This document shows positions 45,639-56,157 of a DNA stretch of 64,000 nucleotides, one piece after another. A program made the position numbers and the translations under genes. The DNA lies in assembly GCA_015680685.1 (NCBI GenBank), contig MNCI01023742.1:405243-469242 (forward strand), read 5' to 3'. Every line of letters begins with the position of its first letter. The stretch's first letter is position 1. The notes under the pieces were generated by a model. It worked only from the letters and a program-made list of their open reading frames with translations, was not told the DNA's origin and did not search any database. The DNA comes from Gnetum montanum. Taxonomy: Eukaryota; Streptophyta; Gnetopsida; Gnetales; Gnetaceae.

Positions 45639-47066
45639 TCAGATGTAGTATGGCTTCAGGTACGAGTGATTCACCAGGTTGGCGAACTCATTGTCCTCCA
45701 TGTCCACCAGCTTGAAGGCTCCATTCCCAAAGGCTTTAGTGACCATGTATGGGCCTTTTTAGTTGGCTGAGAATTTTCTCACATGCTCAGAGATAGATTT
45801 GAGGATGAGGTCTCCCTTCTATACTGGTTGTTGATGTATTTCTACATGATGCTTTTTTTGTTGCTTGCTCTGGTAGAGCTCTATGCGGCTCAGCGTCTAT
45901 GCACGCTCCTCCTCTATTGAGTCGAGGTCAACGATCCGCAACTCGTTGTTCTGGGCTTCGCTCACGACATCCAAGAGGATCATCCAGAGTGATGGTACCT
46001 GCAACTCAAGAGGCAACACAGCTTTAGATCCATAAACAAGACTGTAAGGGTTCTTACTTGTCATGGTTCTACATGTCATCTTGTAGGCCCATAGAACGTA
46101 GAGGACTTTCTCATGCCACCACCTCTTGTTGTTGTCAAGCATCTACTTCAGCAAGTTGATGATGGACTTATTTGTAGCCTCCTCCTATCCATTTTCCTGT
46201 GGGTAATACGGGGAGGAGAATGATTGCTTGATGCCTAGATTGCTGTAGAAGGTTTGGGTTTCCATAATACTGAATTGTGGCTTGTTGTTGGTTACAATAG
46301 TGATCAGAATCCCAAACCTTGTCATGATGTTATCCAGGATAAAGTGAAAAACTTGTTGAGATGTTGTCTTCCTCAGGGGAATAGCTTCCATCCACTTAGT
46401 AAAATACTAAGTGGCAATAATAATAAAGCTATGCCCTGTGGAGGACTTAGGCATGATAGGTCCTATGAGGTCTAGTCCCCATTGTTGGAAAGGCCATGTG
46501 ATTTGCGTTGGGTGTAGGTCCGTAGGTGATACGTGTATGATATTTACATATCTCTAGCACGTGTCACATGTCTTGACTTTTGAAAAGCATTCATGCTCCA
46601 TGTGGGACTAGTAGTACCCTAGGCGTTTAATTTTCACAACCATATCCCTGGTTGCTGTGTGTCCACCACATAGCCCCTCATGCACTTCATTAACTACCTT
46701 CTGTGCCTGCTCCCCACCCACGCATGCCAAAAATATTCTGTCGTAGGAACGTCGGCACAGGGCATCATTTCCCATGAGTGTATATTTCCGGGTGCACCTA
46801 CGGATTGCATCTCTTTGAGCATATGTCAGTCTACTTGGGGGTTCTCCGTGTTGTAGGTAGGATTTAATGTTAGCGTACCACTCCTGGGTATCTGTAGCAC
46901 TGATGGAGGCCATGTGTCCCGCCTGAGTGATAGGCTCAGTACATTCGACAATCGAAGTTGGTAGACTTGCAAACAAGTGTGGTTGAATATTTAATGCAAG
47001 GGTGGCTAAGGCATCTTCCACGGTGTTCTTGTTTCATGGCACATGTTGCACATCTATGGTTGCAAA
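45639..47066 (-). pseudogene. Integrase of B1
   Basis: N-terminal zinc-binding region VHEGLCGGHTATRDMVVK...RLGYY (46608-46700). Core WGLDLIGPI (about 46470) with the first Asp, IIIATQYFTKWMEAIPLR, then IVTNNKPQF, where the second catalytic Asp is Asn. YYPQENG-stop-EEAT follows near the Glu. The C-terminal half is well kept: NKSIINLLK, WWHEKVLYVLWAYKMTCR, NPYSLVYGSKAVLPLE, KGPYMVTKAF, and ends SYLKPYYI then TGA (45639-45641). Five or more stops. It is clearly gypsy integrase of Tat-like character. Confidence 0.85.
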
Positions 47067-47895
47067 TTACTTAAGAAGGATTTTTGCTAAGTCGCAGTAG
47101 GGTTGCAGGTGCGTAGCTTTGCAGGCATAGACCTCGATGATTTGATTTACAACTAGTTGTGAATCACTGCGGATTGCTAGGTATTGTATGCATAGTGTTT
47201 GGGCAGTTGAGAGGCCTATGATTAGCCCTTCATGCTCTACCACATTGTTGGTGCAAGGGAAAGAAAAATGATAAGAAAATGGGTGCATTTCCCTAGAGGA
47301 AAATGTAATGATGGTGGCTACACTACCTCCTCGTGCCGTTGAGGCATTGTCGAAGTGTAAAGTGGCTTCCAACTGTGATGGAATGATGTTGATAGTGCCA
47401 ACATGTTCATCTGGGAATTCAAGATCTATGGTTGTGTGGTCATCGATGGGTGAGGTCATAATTTGTGTTGCTATGGCTTGACCCTTAGTCGACGACTGGC
47501 TTACATAGTGTAGGTCGAACTCCGTGGTTATTGCTTTCCATTGGGCTATCCGACTACTTTCATATAGGTTGTTAGTGATGGCCTGGAGTATGTTGCTTTT
47601 GCAAATGATGTTAATTGTACTACAAAATAGGTAGTGCCTCCAAATTTTTAAACGCAAACACTAAGGCAAGGTAATTCCTCTCCACTTCATTGTATTTTGC
47701 CTCATGCACTATTAATGCATGATTCAAATAATACACTGGTATCTCAGATCCGTCGTCTCATTTTTAACATAGAAGTACTGTGATAGATGTTTTGGAGGTG
47801 GCAAGGTAGACAAAGAAAGGCCTATCCCTTTGTGGAAGATGCATAGTTGGGAGGTGCAAAAGCTCTACTTTCAAGGCATTGAAGGCTTATTGACA
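47067..47895 (-). pseudogene. RNase H plus archaeal-type RNase H of B1
   Basis: The first RNase H (47660-47895) reads NFDWTT...AFNALKVELLHLP, FFVYLATSKTSITVLL, HEAKYNEVERNYLALVFAF. The second (47067-47420) reads EATLHFDNASTARGGSVATII, FPCTNNVVEHEGLIIGLSTA, IRSDSQLVVNQIIEVYACK: the additional RNase H that marks Tat-clade elements, here with D-N-A-S and D-S-Q retained. Order RT, RNase H, second RNase H, integrase is the common Tat order, in contrast to element D. Confidence 0.85.
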
Positions 47896-49110
47896 CTAGG
47901 TTGTCCAGTCGAAGTTAACCCCTTTCTTTAGAAGATGTTGCATGGGGTGTAACTTGTCAGTCAAATTTGCTATAAACCTTTGAATGAATTGTACCCTACC
48001 TTGCAACCCACGTAACTCCTTAAGATTTGTAGGAGGTGCCAGGTTGATGATGGCTTTGACTTTGTCAGGGTCCACTTGTGTCCCGACCTTCAACACCACG
48101 AACCCTAACATGTGTCTGATTTTTACCCCAAAGACATGCTTCTTAGGATTGAGGCATAGATCATGCATTTGACAAAACTTGAGGACTTCCCCTAGATTGT
48201 GTGGGTGATAAGCTACCTCCTTGGACTTGACCACTATATCATCCATGTAGTCATTTAGTGTTTCTAGGATGTAATCACTGAAGATGTAGGTCATGGCTCA
48301 CTGGTAGGTTGCTCTAGAATTCTTGAGCCCAAAGGGCATCATGGTGTAATAGAAGGTCCCCCATGGGATCATGAAGGTTGTTGTTAGCTGATGCTCTGGG
48401 TTGATGCAAATTTGATTGTAGATGGAGAAGCCATCCATGAAGGATAACAGAGTATGATCAGTCGTAGTGTCGATGAGTTGATCGATGCTTGGAAGTGGGA
48501 AATCATCCTTGATCATTACTTCGTTCATATCCCAGAAGTCTATATAGATCCATATTCCTCCCATTTTCTTAGAAACCATGATGATGTTGAACACCTATTC
48601 TGAATAATCAACTGTGTGGATGAAACTAGCTTGGTATAGCTTGGTGATTTCATCTCTTATGGCTAGTGCGATTTCTAGTTTGACCTTATGAACTTTTTTC
48701 TTAACTGACTTCATGCGCAGGTCTAGGACAATGTTGTGTTGTATTAGCCACGGATCTCAACTCGGCATGTAACTATATGACCATGTGAAGACTTTCATGT
48801 TGTCTTGCAGAATCCTAGCTACGTTTTCATGCATCTACGCATCTAGGAGGAAGCTAAGCTTTAACATTTTTACTTCCCCCTTGGATGTGATCACAGGCAT
48901 CTTGATGAGAGGATCCTTAGTTACATCCCCAACCTTCAAATCTAGGATTTGGACCAAATTCTTGGGCCAATCTAGGGATGTTTCTAAAGATGCTATGATG
49001 TTAGCTGTAGTTGACCCCCAGTGGATCAGGTCGAGGTTCAATTGTCTTGTGAGCTTTCCATGTGGACCTATTAAGGCTAAAGGTATGGAGAGATCGCGAT
49101 GGATTTCCAT
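47896..49110 (-). pseudogene. Reverse transcriptase of B1
   Basis: The frame starts with ATG at 49110 (MEIHRDLSIPLALIGPHGK); the same start and opening occur in B2 (60712). RT blocks: VFNIIMVSKKMGGIWIYIDF, KDDFPLPSIDQLID, LLSFMDGFSIYNQICINP, WGTFYYTMMPFGLKNSRATY, then the active site LNDYMDDIVVKSKE (48238-48249 for Y-M-D-D), intact, then HMLGFVVL and VDPDKVKAIINLAPP. Stops near 48300 and 48600-48840. Just upstream CTCTTAACCAG resembles an intron acceptor. No protease precedes it. Confidence 0.85.
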
Positions 49111-49245
49111 TTTTTGCTTAACATGTCAAAATGAGATGAAAGCCTGGTTAAGAGGCACATATTGGTAGTAATTGTGTATAACAAAAACTTGCAAAGAAAT
49201 GATGAGATGTAACTAGCGAAGTATGATGTAAGGATTAAAATTTTT

Positions 49246-49520
49246 CCAATTTAAAGTCATGGCAAACTGTTATGGCATGGAGATGCAAAGCTACTAAAAT
49301 AGGAAATGTAAAACTGTCGATGTGAGAACGTGAAACTGCTAAGAAATGCATCATTACAGACTACGATCATATAACAAATCGAAACTACTAGTTTAAGGTC
49401 TTTTCAGACTGTGAAAGTTACAACTGCACTGGGGTTGCGAGTTTAAGGCCTTTTCAGACCGATAAAAGTGCAAGTATGCTACGATTTCTAAGTTAAGATC
49501 TTTTCGGACCACGATAATCG
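49246..49520 (-). repeat. Repeat array 5' of pol in B1
   Basis: Degenerate copies on plus: CCAATTTAAAGTCATGGCAA (49246), CTAGTTTAAGGTCTTTTCAG, GAGTTTAAGGCCTTTTCAG, TAAGTTAAGATCTTTTCGG. Same core and same direction as the 3' array, with AGAC-type ends. B2 carries more copies at 60845-61223. Confidence 0.75.
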
Positions 49521-49688
49521 AAAATATTTTTTTTTGTTTTTTTAGGAAAGCAAGCAGTTAGCTTGAAGTGTGTCAAAGTTTTAATGCCAATAGTGCTACG
49601 ATGTTGTGGCAAGCATGCTACGCTGTATGATGCATTCCTCATTAAATGGAGAGAGAGAGCAGCAAGTTTCCCTTTTGCACCATTACGG

Positions 49689-49698
49689 CCATAAATAG
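49689..49698 (+). promoter_or_regulatory. TATA box of antisense module, B1
   Basis: CCATAAATAG, 158 bases before the ATG at 49849. B2 has CTATAAATAGG 156-158 bases before the matching ATG. The fixed spacing in two diverged copies supports a plus-strand promoter. Confidence 0.5.
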
Positions 49699-49848
49699 GG
49701 ATTAAACCTTGGTAGGCTTTTCATTCTCACCGTAAGAGCATAGAGTCCATATTCAAAGAACAAGGTGATTTCAGAGCACAGAACGGTCGTGCTGACAAAG
49801 AGTAAGGCTGTTTTCTTTCATTGCAACAAGGAAAAGTTTGCAAGCGGG

Positions 49849-52400
49849 ATGATGGCTCCAAAGAAGGAATGCACGAATTTGACACTTGAAAAGGTCGAGG
49901 AAGTGAATAAAACCGTAGGGTGCATGACACAAGCACGCATAGTGACACGAGAGGACATGCTATTGACCCAGTAGGCTGCTATGCTTCCTCTATTTTTTCA
50001 TGATTCTATTATCATTTTTTGCTTCTTTTGTTCTCTACTTTCATTTTTTATCCTAGTCTTAGTCATTTGCATTTTTTGTCATTGCGTTGTTTTTGCCTTT
50101 GCATCGCCACTATTGCCATTTCAGCCACGATGGGTACATATATGCTATGCCATCGTTTCATGCAAGGTTGCTTAAACTGGCACCGCTACGGTTGTCATAA
50201 TCGTGGGGGTTTGGACAGTTTAAGTTACTTGACTTTCGAATGGCATAGTGTAGGACCCTCAAGAGGGTTGGGCCATGTGTGATGTGATAGTGCGACACAT
50301 GTTCTATCGAGGCATATTGTTAATCACCCTGTTAGGGTTAATTTCTCTATTGCTACAGTAGGCTATTTTTGCTGCACTATCACTTTCATGTTTTTGCTAT
50401 GCTATGTGTAGAAAGGAGGTTATGCTACGCTATATGCATGAACTACTAGGTATTGCTATGTTGCATGTGCATTGCACTTAGACATGATGCTAACACTTTC
50501 TGGTTGTGTTGGGCAGGATGGGGCTAGGGCCAATTATGTTTATCTTAGAAATTGCAGGGATCCTATGTTATGCAAGCAAACCTGTGGCCAATGATCCTCC
50601 TCCCTAGATATGTGTGGGAGAGTGGGGGGTATGGTTTAGGACAGGAGCACAGGAATTCCTACAATACCTCCTTGAACACTTCAGTGTGATCATTTTGTTA
50701 TACCTAGAGGAGGAAGAGGTAGCTGTCATAACCGAAGCCATATTGCCTGGGGCAAGCTGGGGCATCCTGAGGTTTCTGAAGGATGGGCCAATCATGAGTA
50801 GGTAGGGAGAAAGATCCACTGAAAGCCCAACAAGATTAAGGCGTTTGGCCTAGATCTATGATATGCCTAAGTACAATTGCTACCATCGTTACAACACATT
50901 GTTTGTTGCATGTTATATGGCAACGTGCTTCCAAAACCCACTAGGAACTATCTACTATGCTAGTAGGTGAGTTTTATAGTTTTGTTTTGGTATGTTGTGC
51001 GATGCTGGCCATATTGGCCAAATGCTAACAGTATTTTTTTGTTACCAAGTTCTATATCAACAAGGAAGGGCTTCACGACCGACTGGGTTTGCTGACTACA
51101 ACACGTATAGCCCTACAAGAGTTCTCTTCTGCTGAGAACCTATGGGCGAGTGTGATTGGTCAATGCAAGGTTGAATACCACACCTACCCATACCTATACC
51201 CCATTCCCTATGATCAGTGCAAGGGGTCTGGTTGGCTAGATGAGGAGTGGGCATAACCCTTCAAACTGATCATGGTTGAATAAGTTCTAGTTAGTCTTCC
51301 CCTATTCCCGTTACCGTACAGACCCGGTAGGCCAAACAGTAAGTGTTGCATGCTTAAGTATCTTTGCAATCCTTGTATTTTTTGCACTTTTGTACTAAAC
51401 ATTTTTGTGAAAGCTATTGTAGGGGTGAAGAAGCCTCAGGAGGTGATGGTGGTGATCGCCAAGACACAGGAGGCAAACATCTACTTCAAGTATGGTGAAG
51501 TAGATACGAGCCAACGCTGGATAAATGGTGCAGCTTTGAACTCCTTGGTCTAGAATATCCAAAAGGTTGAGCTTATGGATCTATTCCTGGCCCTAAATTT
51601 GAGCATTCCTGCCACCAAGATGTTCTCCCTAATCAACTCCTTTTTTGACAAGATGGGCCGCTTCTGCACACACATACAGGGCATACGGGGGTCATTGAAA
51701 TCAATGACCAGCTGGTCACGGACCTCTTCAGTGTCCCTACTGATGGCATCCTCATAGGGTTAAAGGGCAAGAAGGAGCTAATCCTTCAGAAGAAGGACAT
51801 TCAGGAGTGGTTAGGAATTGCCAAGGAGTGAAAGGGGCTACCCATGGAGAAGCTCAAAGAAGGACCCGCCAAGGAGATTTACCTTGTCTTCCATGCTCGT
51901 GCATTCCCCCAGCTGCTTTTCAAAGGGAAGGTCTTGAGGATTAAGCAGGCCTAGCTAATGCATCAGGTCATGGAGGAGGGGGCCTGTTACAACTAGGCTG
52001 GGTTCCTATGTAAAGGCTTGCAGGCTGAAATCTTAGGACTCCATAAGAAATCAGAGTCTCATTCCAATATACATTATGCCTTTTACATAGCATGTCTGAA
52101 GTGCTTCGTGGAGTTTCTGGTGGTTCAAGAGAATGAAACCTAGGTTATGCGAAATCACAACTAGATTTCTAGACTATGGATCTGCCAGATCCTCCAAACC
52201 ACCTGAGCCCAAGATCCCCCAGAAATAATTGGGGAGTCATTCTCTGTGATGACTAAGGATCAAGTGGCCCACAACTTTTGTGGCCAGGACAACATAGGAG
52301 AGATGCCCCCTACTGTAGCTAGTAGCATGTCGCGGGGGGAACATCTCCTAGCCAAAACTATGGCCAAAGAGGATCCCTATTATATTCTTCTACACTTTTC
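49849..52400 (+). pseudogene. Antisense gene-like module of B1, intron-bearing
   Basis: It runs opposite to pol. Exon 1 starts ATG at 49849 (MMAPKKECTNLTLEKVEEVN...TQARI) and ends near 49970. A non-conserved stretch rich in T and in CTATGCTA words, like an intron, ends at GTTGTGTTGGGCAG (about 50515). The next exon-like block reads LGPIMFILEIAGILCYASKP, VWFRTGAQEFLQYLLEHFSV, LPGASWGILRFLKDGPIMSR and MATCFQNPLGTIYYASR, then GTGAGT (50967). After a short gap come FYINKEGLHDRLGLL (51050) and, after AACAGTAAGTG...TATTGTAG, VKKPQEVMVVIAKTQEANIY through DLFSVPTDGILIGLKGKKE and YLVFHARAFPQLLFKGKV. Several stops. I do not recognise the family; it loosely recalls plant transposon-associated proteins. 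B2 has exons 1 and 2. Confidence 0.55.
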
Positions 52401-52444
52401 CTCTTTCCAAACTCATCTTCTTCTCTTTCTATCTACTCAATAAA

Positions 52445-53791
52445 CCTTTGGATTTTATGAGCTCTTAGTTCAAAGAGTCTTCGTTAGGCATAAACCTCAA
52501 GAGTTCTTCTTGTTTCTACTTTGAGCCCATTAATGATGTAGTGGAGTTGTTCCCTTCGAGAATAACCATGGCCAAGACATCAGTGTAAGAGAGAATAATA
52601 TATACTCATGGTGGCATCCAAGGGTTCATGTGTTCCATATTTCTAGCCTTGGATTTTCCTTCTTAGATTAAGCACTTTGAAGTATGTTTGGTATTTTTCA
52701 TTAAATAGTTCTAGCATGGTACTCCATCTACAAATGGATTCTAGTTGCAATGTTTGATACTAGCTTTCTACCTCTTTGATGAGTGTCCTAGGAAATAGCT
52801 TCAATATTTGTTAGTCATTTTCAATGTTTTGTAAGGTGCAAGCATTTTGAAAGGCTTGTAGATGGTTTTATGGATTAGAGTTATATTTTCCCTTAAATCT
52901 TGGAATATTGTTCATGTCTAGGTACTTGATCTGCTAATCTCTCACATGCCTGGTTGGAATTTTCATAGCCTCAACAATATTTAACGTGCCTAATGTTGCC
53001 ATTAAAGGCTCATCATCATCATTATTTCATTATTACCGATGATGTCCCTTGTTACCCCATCATTCATTATGGGTTTTAGCGATCAGTATTATTGTCCCAC
53101 TATTTACCTTCATCAAAATTGTTCCTTCTATGATATTTTTCAGAACTAGAAGAAGAGGAAGAAGAAGATGCAAATGAAGAGCATGAAGAGGGGGAAGGAT
53201 TGCGATCACCATGGCATCTACTGACTCCCCTTCAGTTTTTACAATCACATTCATTAGTTTTCTTATTATCTTGATACTTGTCCAAGCTACTACCATGATT
53301 GCCATCTTTATCTGAACCTAGATTGTTGACAGTGGACCATAGATTTAGGGCCACACCCCCATCACCATTAACAAGGGATGGAAAATTTTCATTTTGAGAG
53401 CTTGTAGATGAAGCATCCTCATTGTCATCTTCGTTTAGCAAGAACAAGGGATTGGTGGACTATTTTCCCTTCATCAACTCATGGTGTTTCTTCTGGTGTC
53501 AATCGCTTCTACATTGTGTTTTAGTGGGACAATAGTCTTGGTAGTCATAATCATGCACAACATACTCCTTTTGAAGGTCTTGGATGCCTAAAATTTTAAG
53601 AGGTTAAAGTAGCATTATAGGAACAGATTGATTGGGATGTATTACAATGTTGCCTTCCATATCACCACATCACAGTTGTTCATCTTGGTGTAGGATGAAG
53701 GTGAAATCAGACACATATGATGAGTATATACCACCTTGCATTCTTGAGGGACTAATGACTTAGCATTATCACACTTGTCAGAAGAATACAT
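52445..53791 (-). pseudogene. Gag of A4, N-terminal two thirds
   Basis: The start codon at 53791 gives MYSSDKCDNAKSLVPQE, comparable with the Ser-rich start of A2 gag. Matching blocks: MNNIPRFKGKYNSN, HLQAFQNACTLQNIEND, LKLFPRTLIKEVES, STMLELFNEKYQTYFKVLNL, LLH-stop-CLGHGYSRREQLHYIINGL and ETRRTLEVYA. It stops at the B1 border near 52445, where A3 would continue to the zinc knuckle. Frameshifts and stops are frequent in the Ser/Arg linker. Confidence 0.75.
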
Positions 53792-53926
53792 TTTGCAAAA
53801 CAATTAAAATATCAGTGTGCTTCTATAATTGTATTATGTGTGATAATGATGTTGACCTTAGGGTTTGTACAATGATGTTAATGATGTTCACTAATCCTAT
53901 ATAGTGCATGTTTCAAATGAAAAGAG

Positions 53927-53944
53927 TCCTCGACAATGGCACCA
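53927..53944 (-). promoter_or_regulatory. Primer binding site of A4, tRNA-Asp type
   Basis: In element sense TGGTGCCATTGTCGAGGA lies one base after the LTR end CACTCATCA. It matches the Athila primer site complementary to tRNA-Asp, TGGCGCCGTTGCCGGGGA, at 14 of 18 positions, and all four differences are C-to-T or G-to-A. The tRNA-Asp sequence is recalled from general knowledge. Confidence 0.7.
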
Positions 53945-53945
53945 A

Positions 53946-54366
53946 TGATGAGTGACAAGGTACCCCTACACTCAACCATATGAATCATGAAGCATTCATG
54001 CATTATTTGGTCAAATTCCATATACTTTATAGTTTTCCAATGCACTAGTTCTCTAGGAAGTAAAATAGGTGTTGAGAACGTTCATTGTCTTCCCAACTAC
54101 ACTTGTAAAGCTCAAGGGTATGGTTTAAGTGTAATTGAGACACATGATTTTTATCATTTTATATTTTATGATTTTGATACTTGAAATAAACATGATAAAT
54201 AATAAAGTAATTTAATGTCTATTTTAATCTAATTGGCTAACTATTATTTAACTAGTTCTAACATAAATATCCAATCCCACTTGTTGTGCACATTTTGAAC
54301 ACATATAACATTGCTAAGTTACCAAGCGTTAATCGTTAATGAGTTTACTAAACATCATACCTGGAG
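53946..54366 (-). repeat. 5' LTR of A4, truncated by B2
   Basis: In plus sense TGATGAGTGACAAGGTACCC through ATTGAGACACATGATTTTTA, matching the A4 3' LTR at 33269-33680. It stops at the B2 LTR end (54367), so the U3 part is missing from the window. Confidence 0.8.
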
Positions 54367-56140
54367 TGACCAAAAACATCGATGGCTAGAAAACACCGAG
54401 AGGTCATCGGTTGTGACAGTCTTAACCTCGAATCCACGTGAGGGCCGTGCTAGATAAAAACAGAAACAGGATGCCCTGAACGGTCTAGTCGATCAGATAG
54501 GAACTTAGATGGTGTTAATATAACCTTTTGCGAATGTATGATTTGAAAACAAGACTTATAGCATAAAATAATCTTTAAGCGCAAAAGGGCTAGAAAATGA
54601 TGTAAAAGCAATGACAAGCAGGAAAGCAAAGTAAAATATAGTTAGGGAAATGCACCGCTTCAAGATTATGACTTCACTCTATTAAGATGGATAAAATTGG
54701 TTGTGTAATGATGGGAAGTGTAGAGATCCCAAAGGTAACCAAGATGTCTAGAGAAAGACAACTATATTTTCAAATGCAGACTCAAAGGTTAACAATGAAC
54801 AGTGCTACAAAGATAGTGAGAAGAGCAAAAAAAATGCCAAATGGGGTGCCAACTATTTACAATGCTAAACAGATTGTTCACAATGCTCAAGATTGCCAGT
54901 TTTCCATCTTGCAAAAATGCTAACTTGCCAAGTTGCCAACTTTTTTGCTTGTTAGCCAACCAAATTTCTAACCAAGCCTTTGAGCATTTCTCACCAGGGT
55001 ATTTATAGGGCTAAGAGCATGCGAAAGATGTGGTTTGGACACCATGTGTCCTAGGCCCATGTTGATGTGTCTATGCTACATGGACATGTAGGACTGATTG
55101 ACGAGTCTGCCATGCTATAATTATTTTGTTAGAACTTGGCGATATGTGCCAATAGTATAAATAGGTGTGGTACATTGATGTAGTGTAACTGCCTGCTATG
55201 TTGTGCTACGTTTTGTAGCATAGCATGTCAGCATAGCGTAGAAACATGCTATGCAAGGGGATGCATCGATGTAGTGTAGCTACTTGCTATGCTATGCTAT
55301 GCTTTGGAGTTACATGTTAGCATAGTGTAGCAGCTTGCTACACTGTGCTATGCTATGTAGTGTAGCATAGCGTAGCTGCTAGTTTGAGGTAGAAACTTAC
55401 GTTAGGGCCTGTTGCATATGTTGGAAGCCTCTGAAGCATTTTGACCAATTTTTCATATTTGATATGCTGTGCTACACTACGTAGCGTAGCATAGTGTAGC
55501 AACTATTCTTAATTGCAGAAATGTCGAAAATCTGCAACCTTTGCTCTTTTCAATGCAAAGCTTATGAGCTTGTTGATCTTGCACTTTGAGATGCATTTTT
55601 TCACTCCCACAAAGTTTCTACATTGTGCTACGCTATGTAGCATAGCATAGCGTAGCAGCCAACATGGTCTGCTCTTTGCTAAACTCGCTACTTTTTGATG
55701 GGAGTCATTGTTGAAGGACTTATAGTCAAACAAGGAAACTGACTTTGGCTTTCGCTACGATGTGCTACGTTGTGCTATGCTACGTACCATAGTGTGGTGT
55801 AGCAATTTGTTTTGTGACCATTTTCTGAAGCCTGCTACGCTACATAGCGTAGCATATCATAGCAAACTTCTTGACTTAGAAAACTTGCCGAACTATTTTG
55901 CACATTCCAAGCACTGCCGACAACTTCACGCATTGCATCTAAGTAGACTGTCGACTGGATGGACTTCTCAGGTGGGTAGGCTGGAGGGTCCATTGAGCCT
56001 ATCGACTCTAGGACTAGAAAACTTGCCAGATTGGACAATCTAAAGATCAGAGCATCCATCTCCTGAAGAACTACTGTAGCACTGCCTGAATCTCAAGGAC
56101 CTAGTGAAGCAAGGATGCCTTGAAATTTTAGGGTGTTTCA
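54367..56140 (-). repeat. 3' LTR of B2
   Basis: 1,774 bases, aligned along its length to the B1 LTR. CTACGTAG hairpins near 55205-55235, 55340-55375, 55465-55500, 55625-55655, 55760-55800 and 55835-55860. TATA box CCTATAAATACCC near 55000-55010. Element-sense start TGAAACACCCTAAAATT follows the polypurine tract. Confidence 0.88.
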
Positions 56141-56157
56141 TTGACCCCTCTTTGTCG
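56141..56157 (-). promoter_or_regulatory. Polypurine tract of B2
   Basis: In element sense CGACAAAGAGGGGTCAA directly before the LTR. It differs from B1 by one base in the G-rich part. Confidence 0.8.

Larger units (their letters stand above)
42536..52440 (-). mobile_element. Element B1: Tat-like element nested in A4
   Basis: On the minus strand: antisense gene-like module (plus sense 49689-52400), repeat array, RT, RNase H, archaeal-type RNase H, integrase, second repeat array, short 3' ORF, polypurine tract, 3' LTR. Gag, protease and 5' LTR are absent; the right end abuts A4 gag near 52440. B2 has the same internal order, so the antisense module belongs to the family. The left end at 42536 interrupts A4 just upstream of its protease. 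Confidence 0.75.
33269..54366 (-). mobile_element. Element A4: autonomous Athila-like element split by B1
   Basis: On the minus strand: truncated 5' LTR (53946-54366), tRNA-Asp-type primer site, gag (52445-53791), then B1 inserted (42536-about 52440), then protease, RT, RNase H, integrase, A/T-rich tract, noncoding DNA with internal TATA, coiled-coil ORF3 and the 3' LTR (33269-about 34055). The two LTRs resemble each other more than other family-A LTRs but differ at roughly one base in five over their first 190 bases by eye, so the element is old. About 1 kb of gag (zinc knuckle region) is missing next to B1, as is the B1 5' end, so a deletion probably spans that border. Confidence 0.75.

Noticed and set aside
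50604-50819. Minus frame opposite exon 2 of the antisense module as a gag fragment
   Set aside because: The plus frame, not this one, is conserved in B2; the minus frame shows no gag blocks.
42536-56140. The two family-B LTRs read as the pair of one 13.6 kb element
   Set aside because: Both follow a polypurine tract and pol in the same orientation, so both are 3' LTRs, and A4 gag and LTR lie between them.
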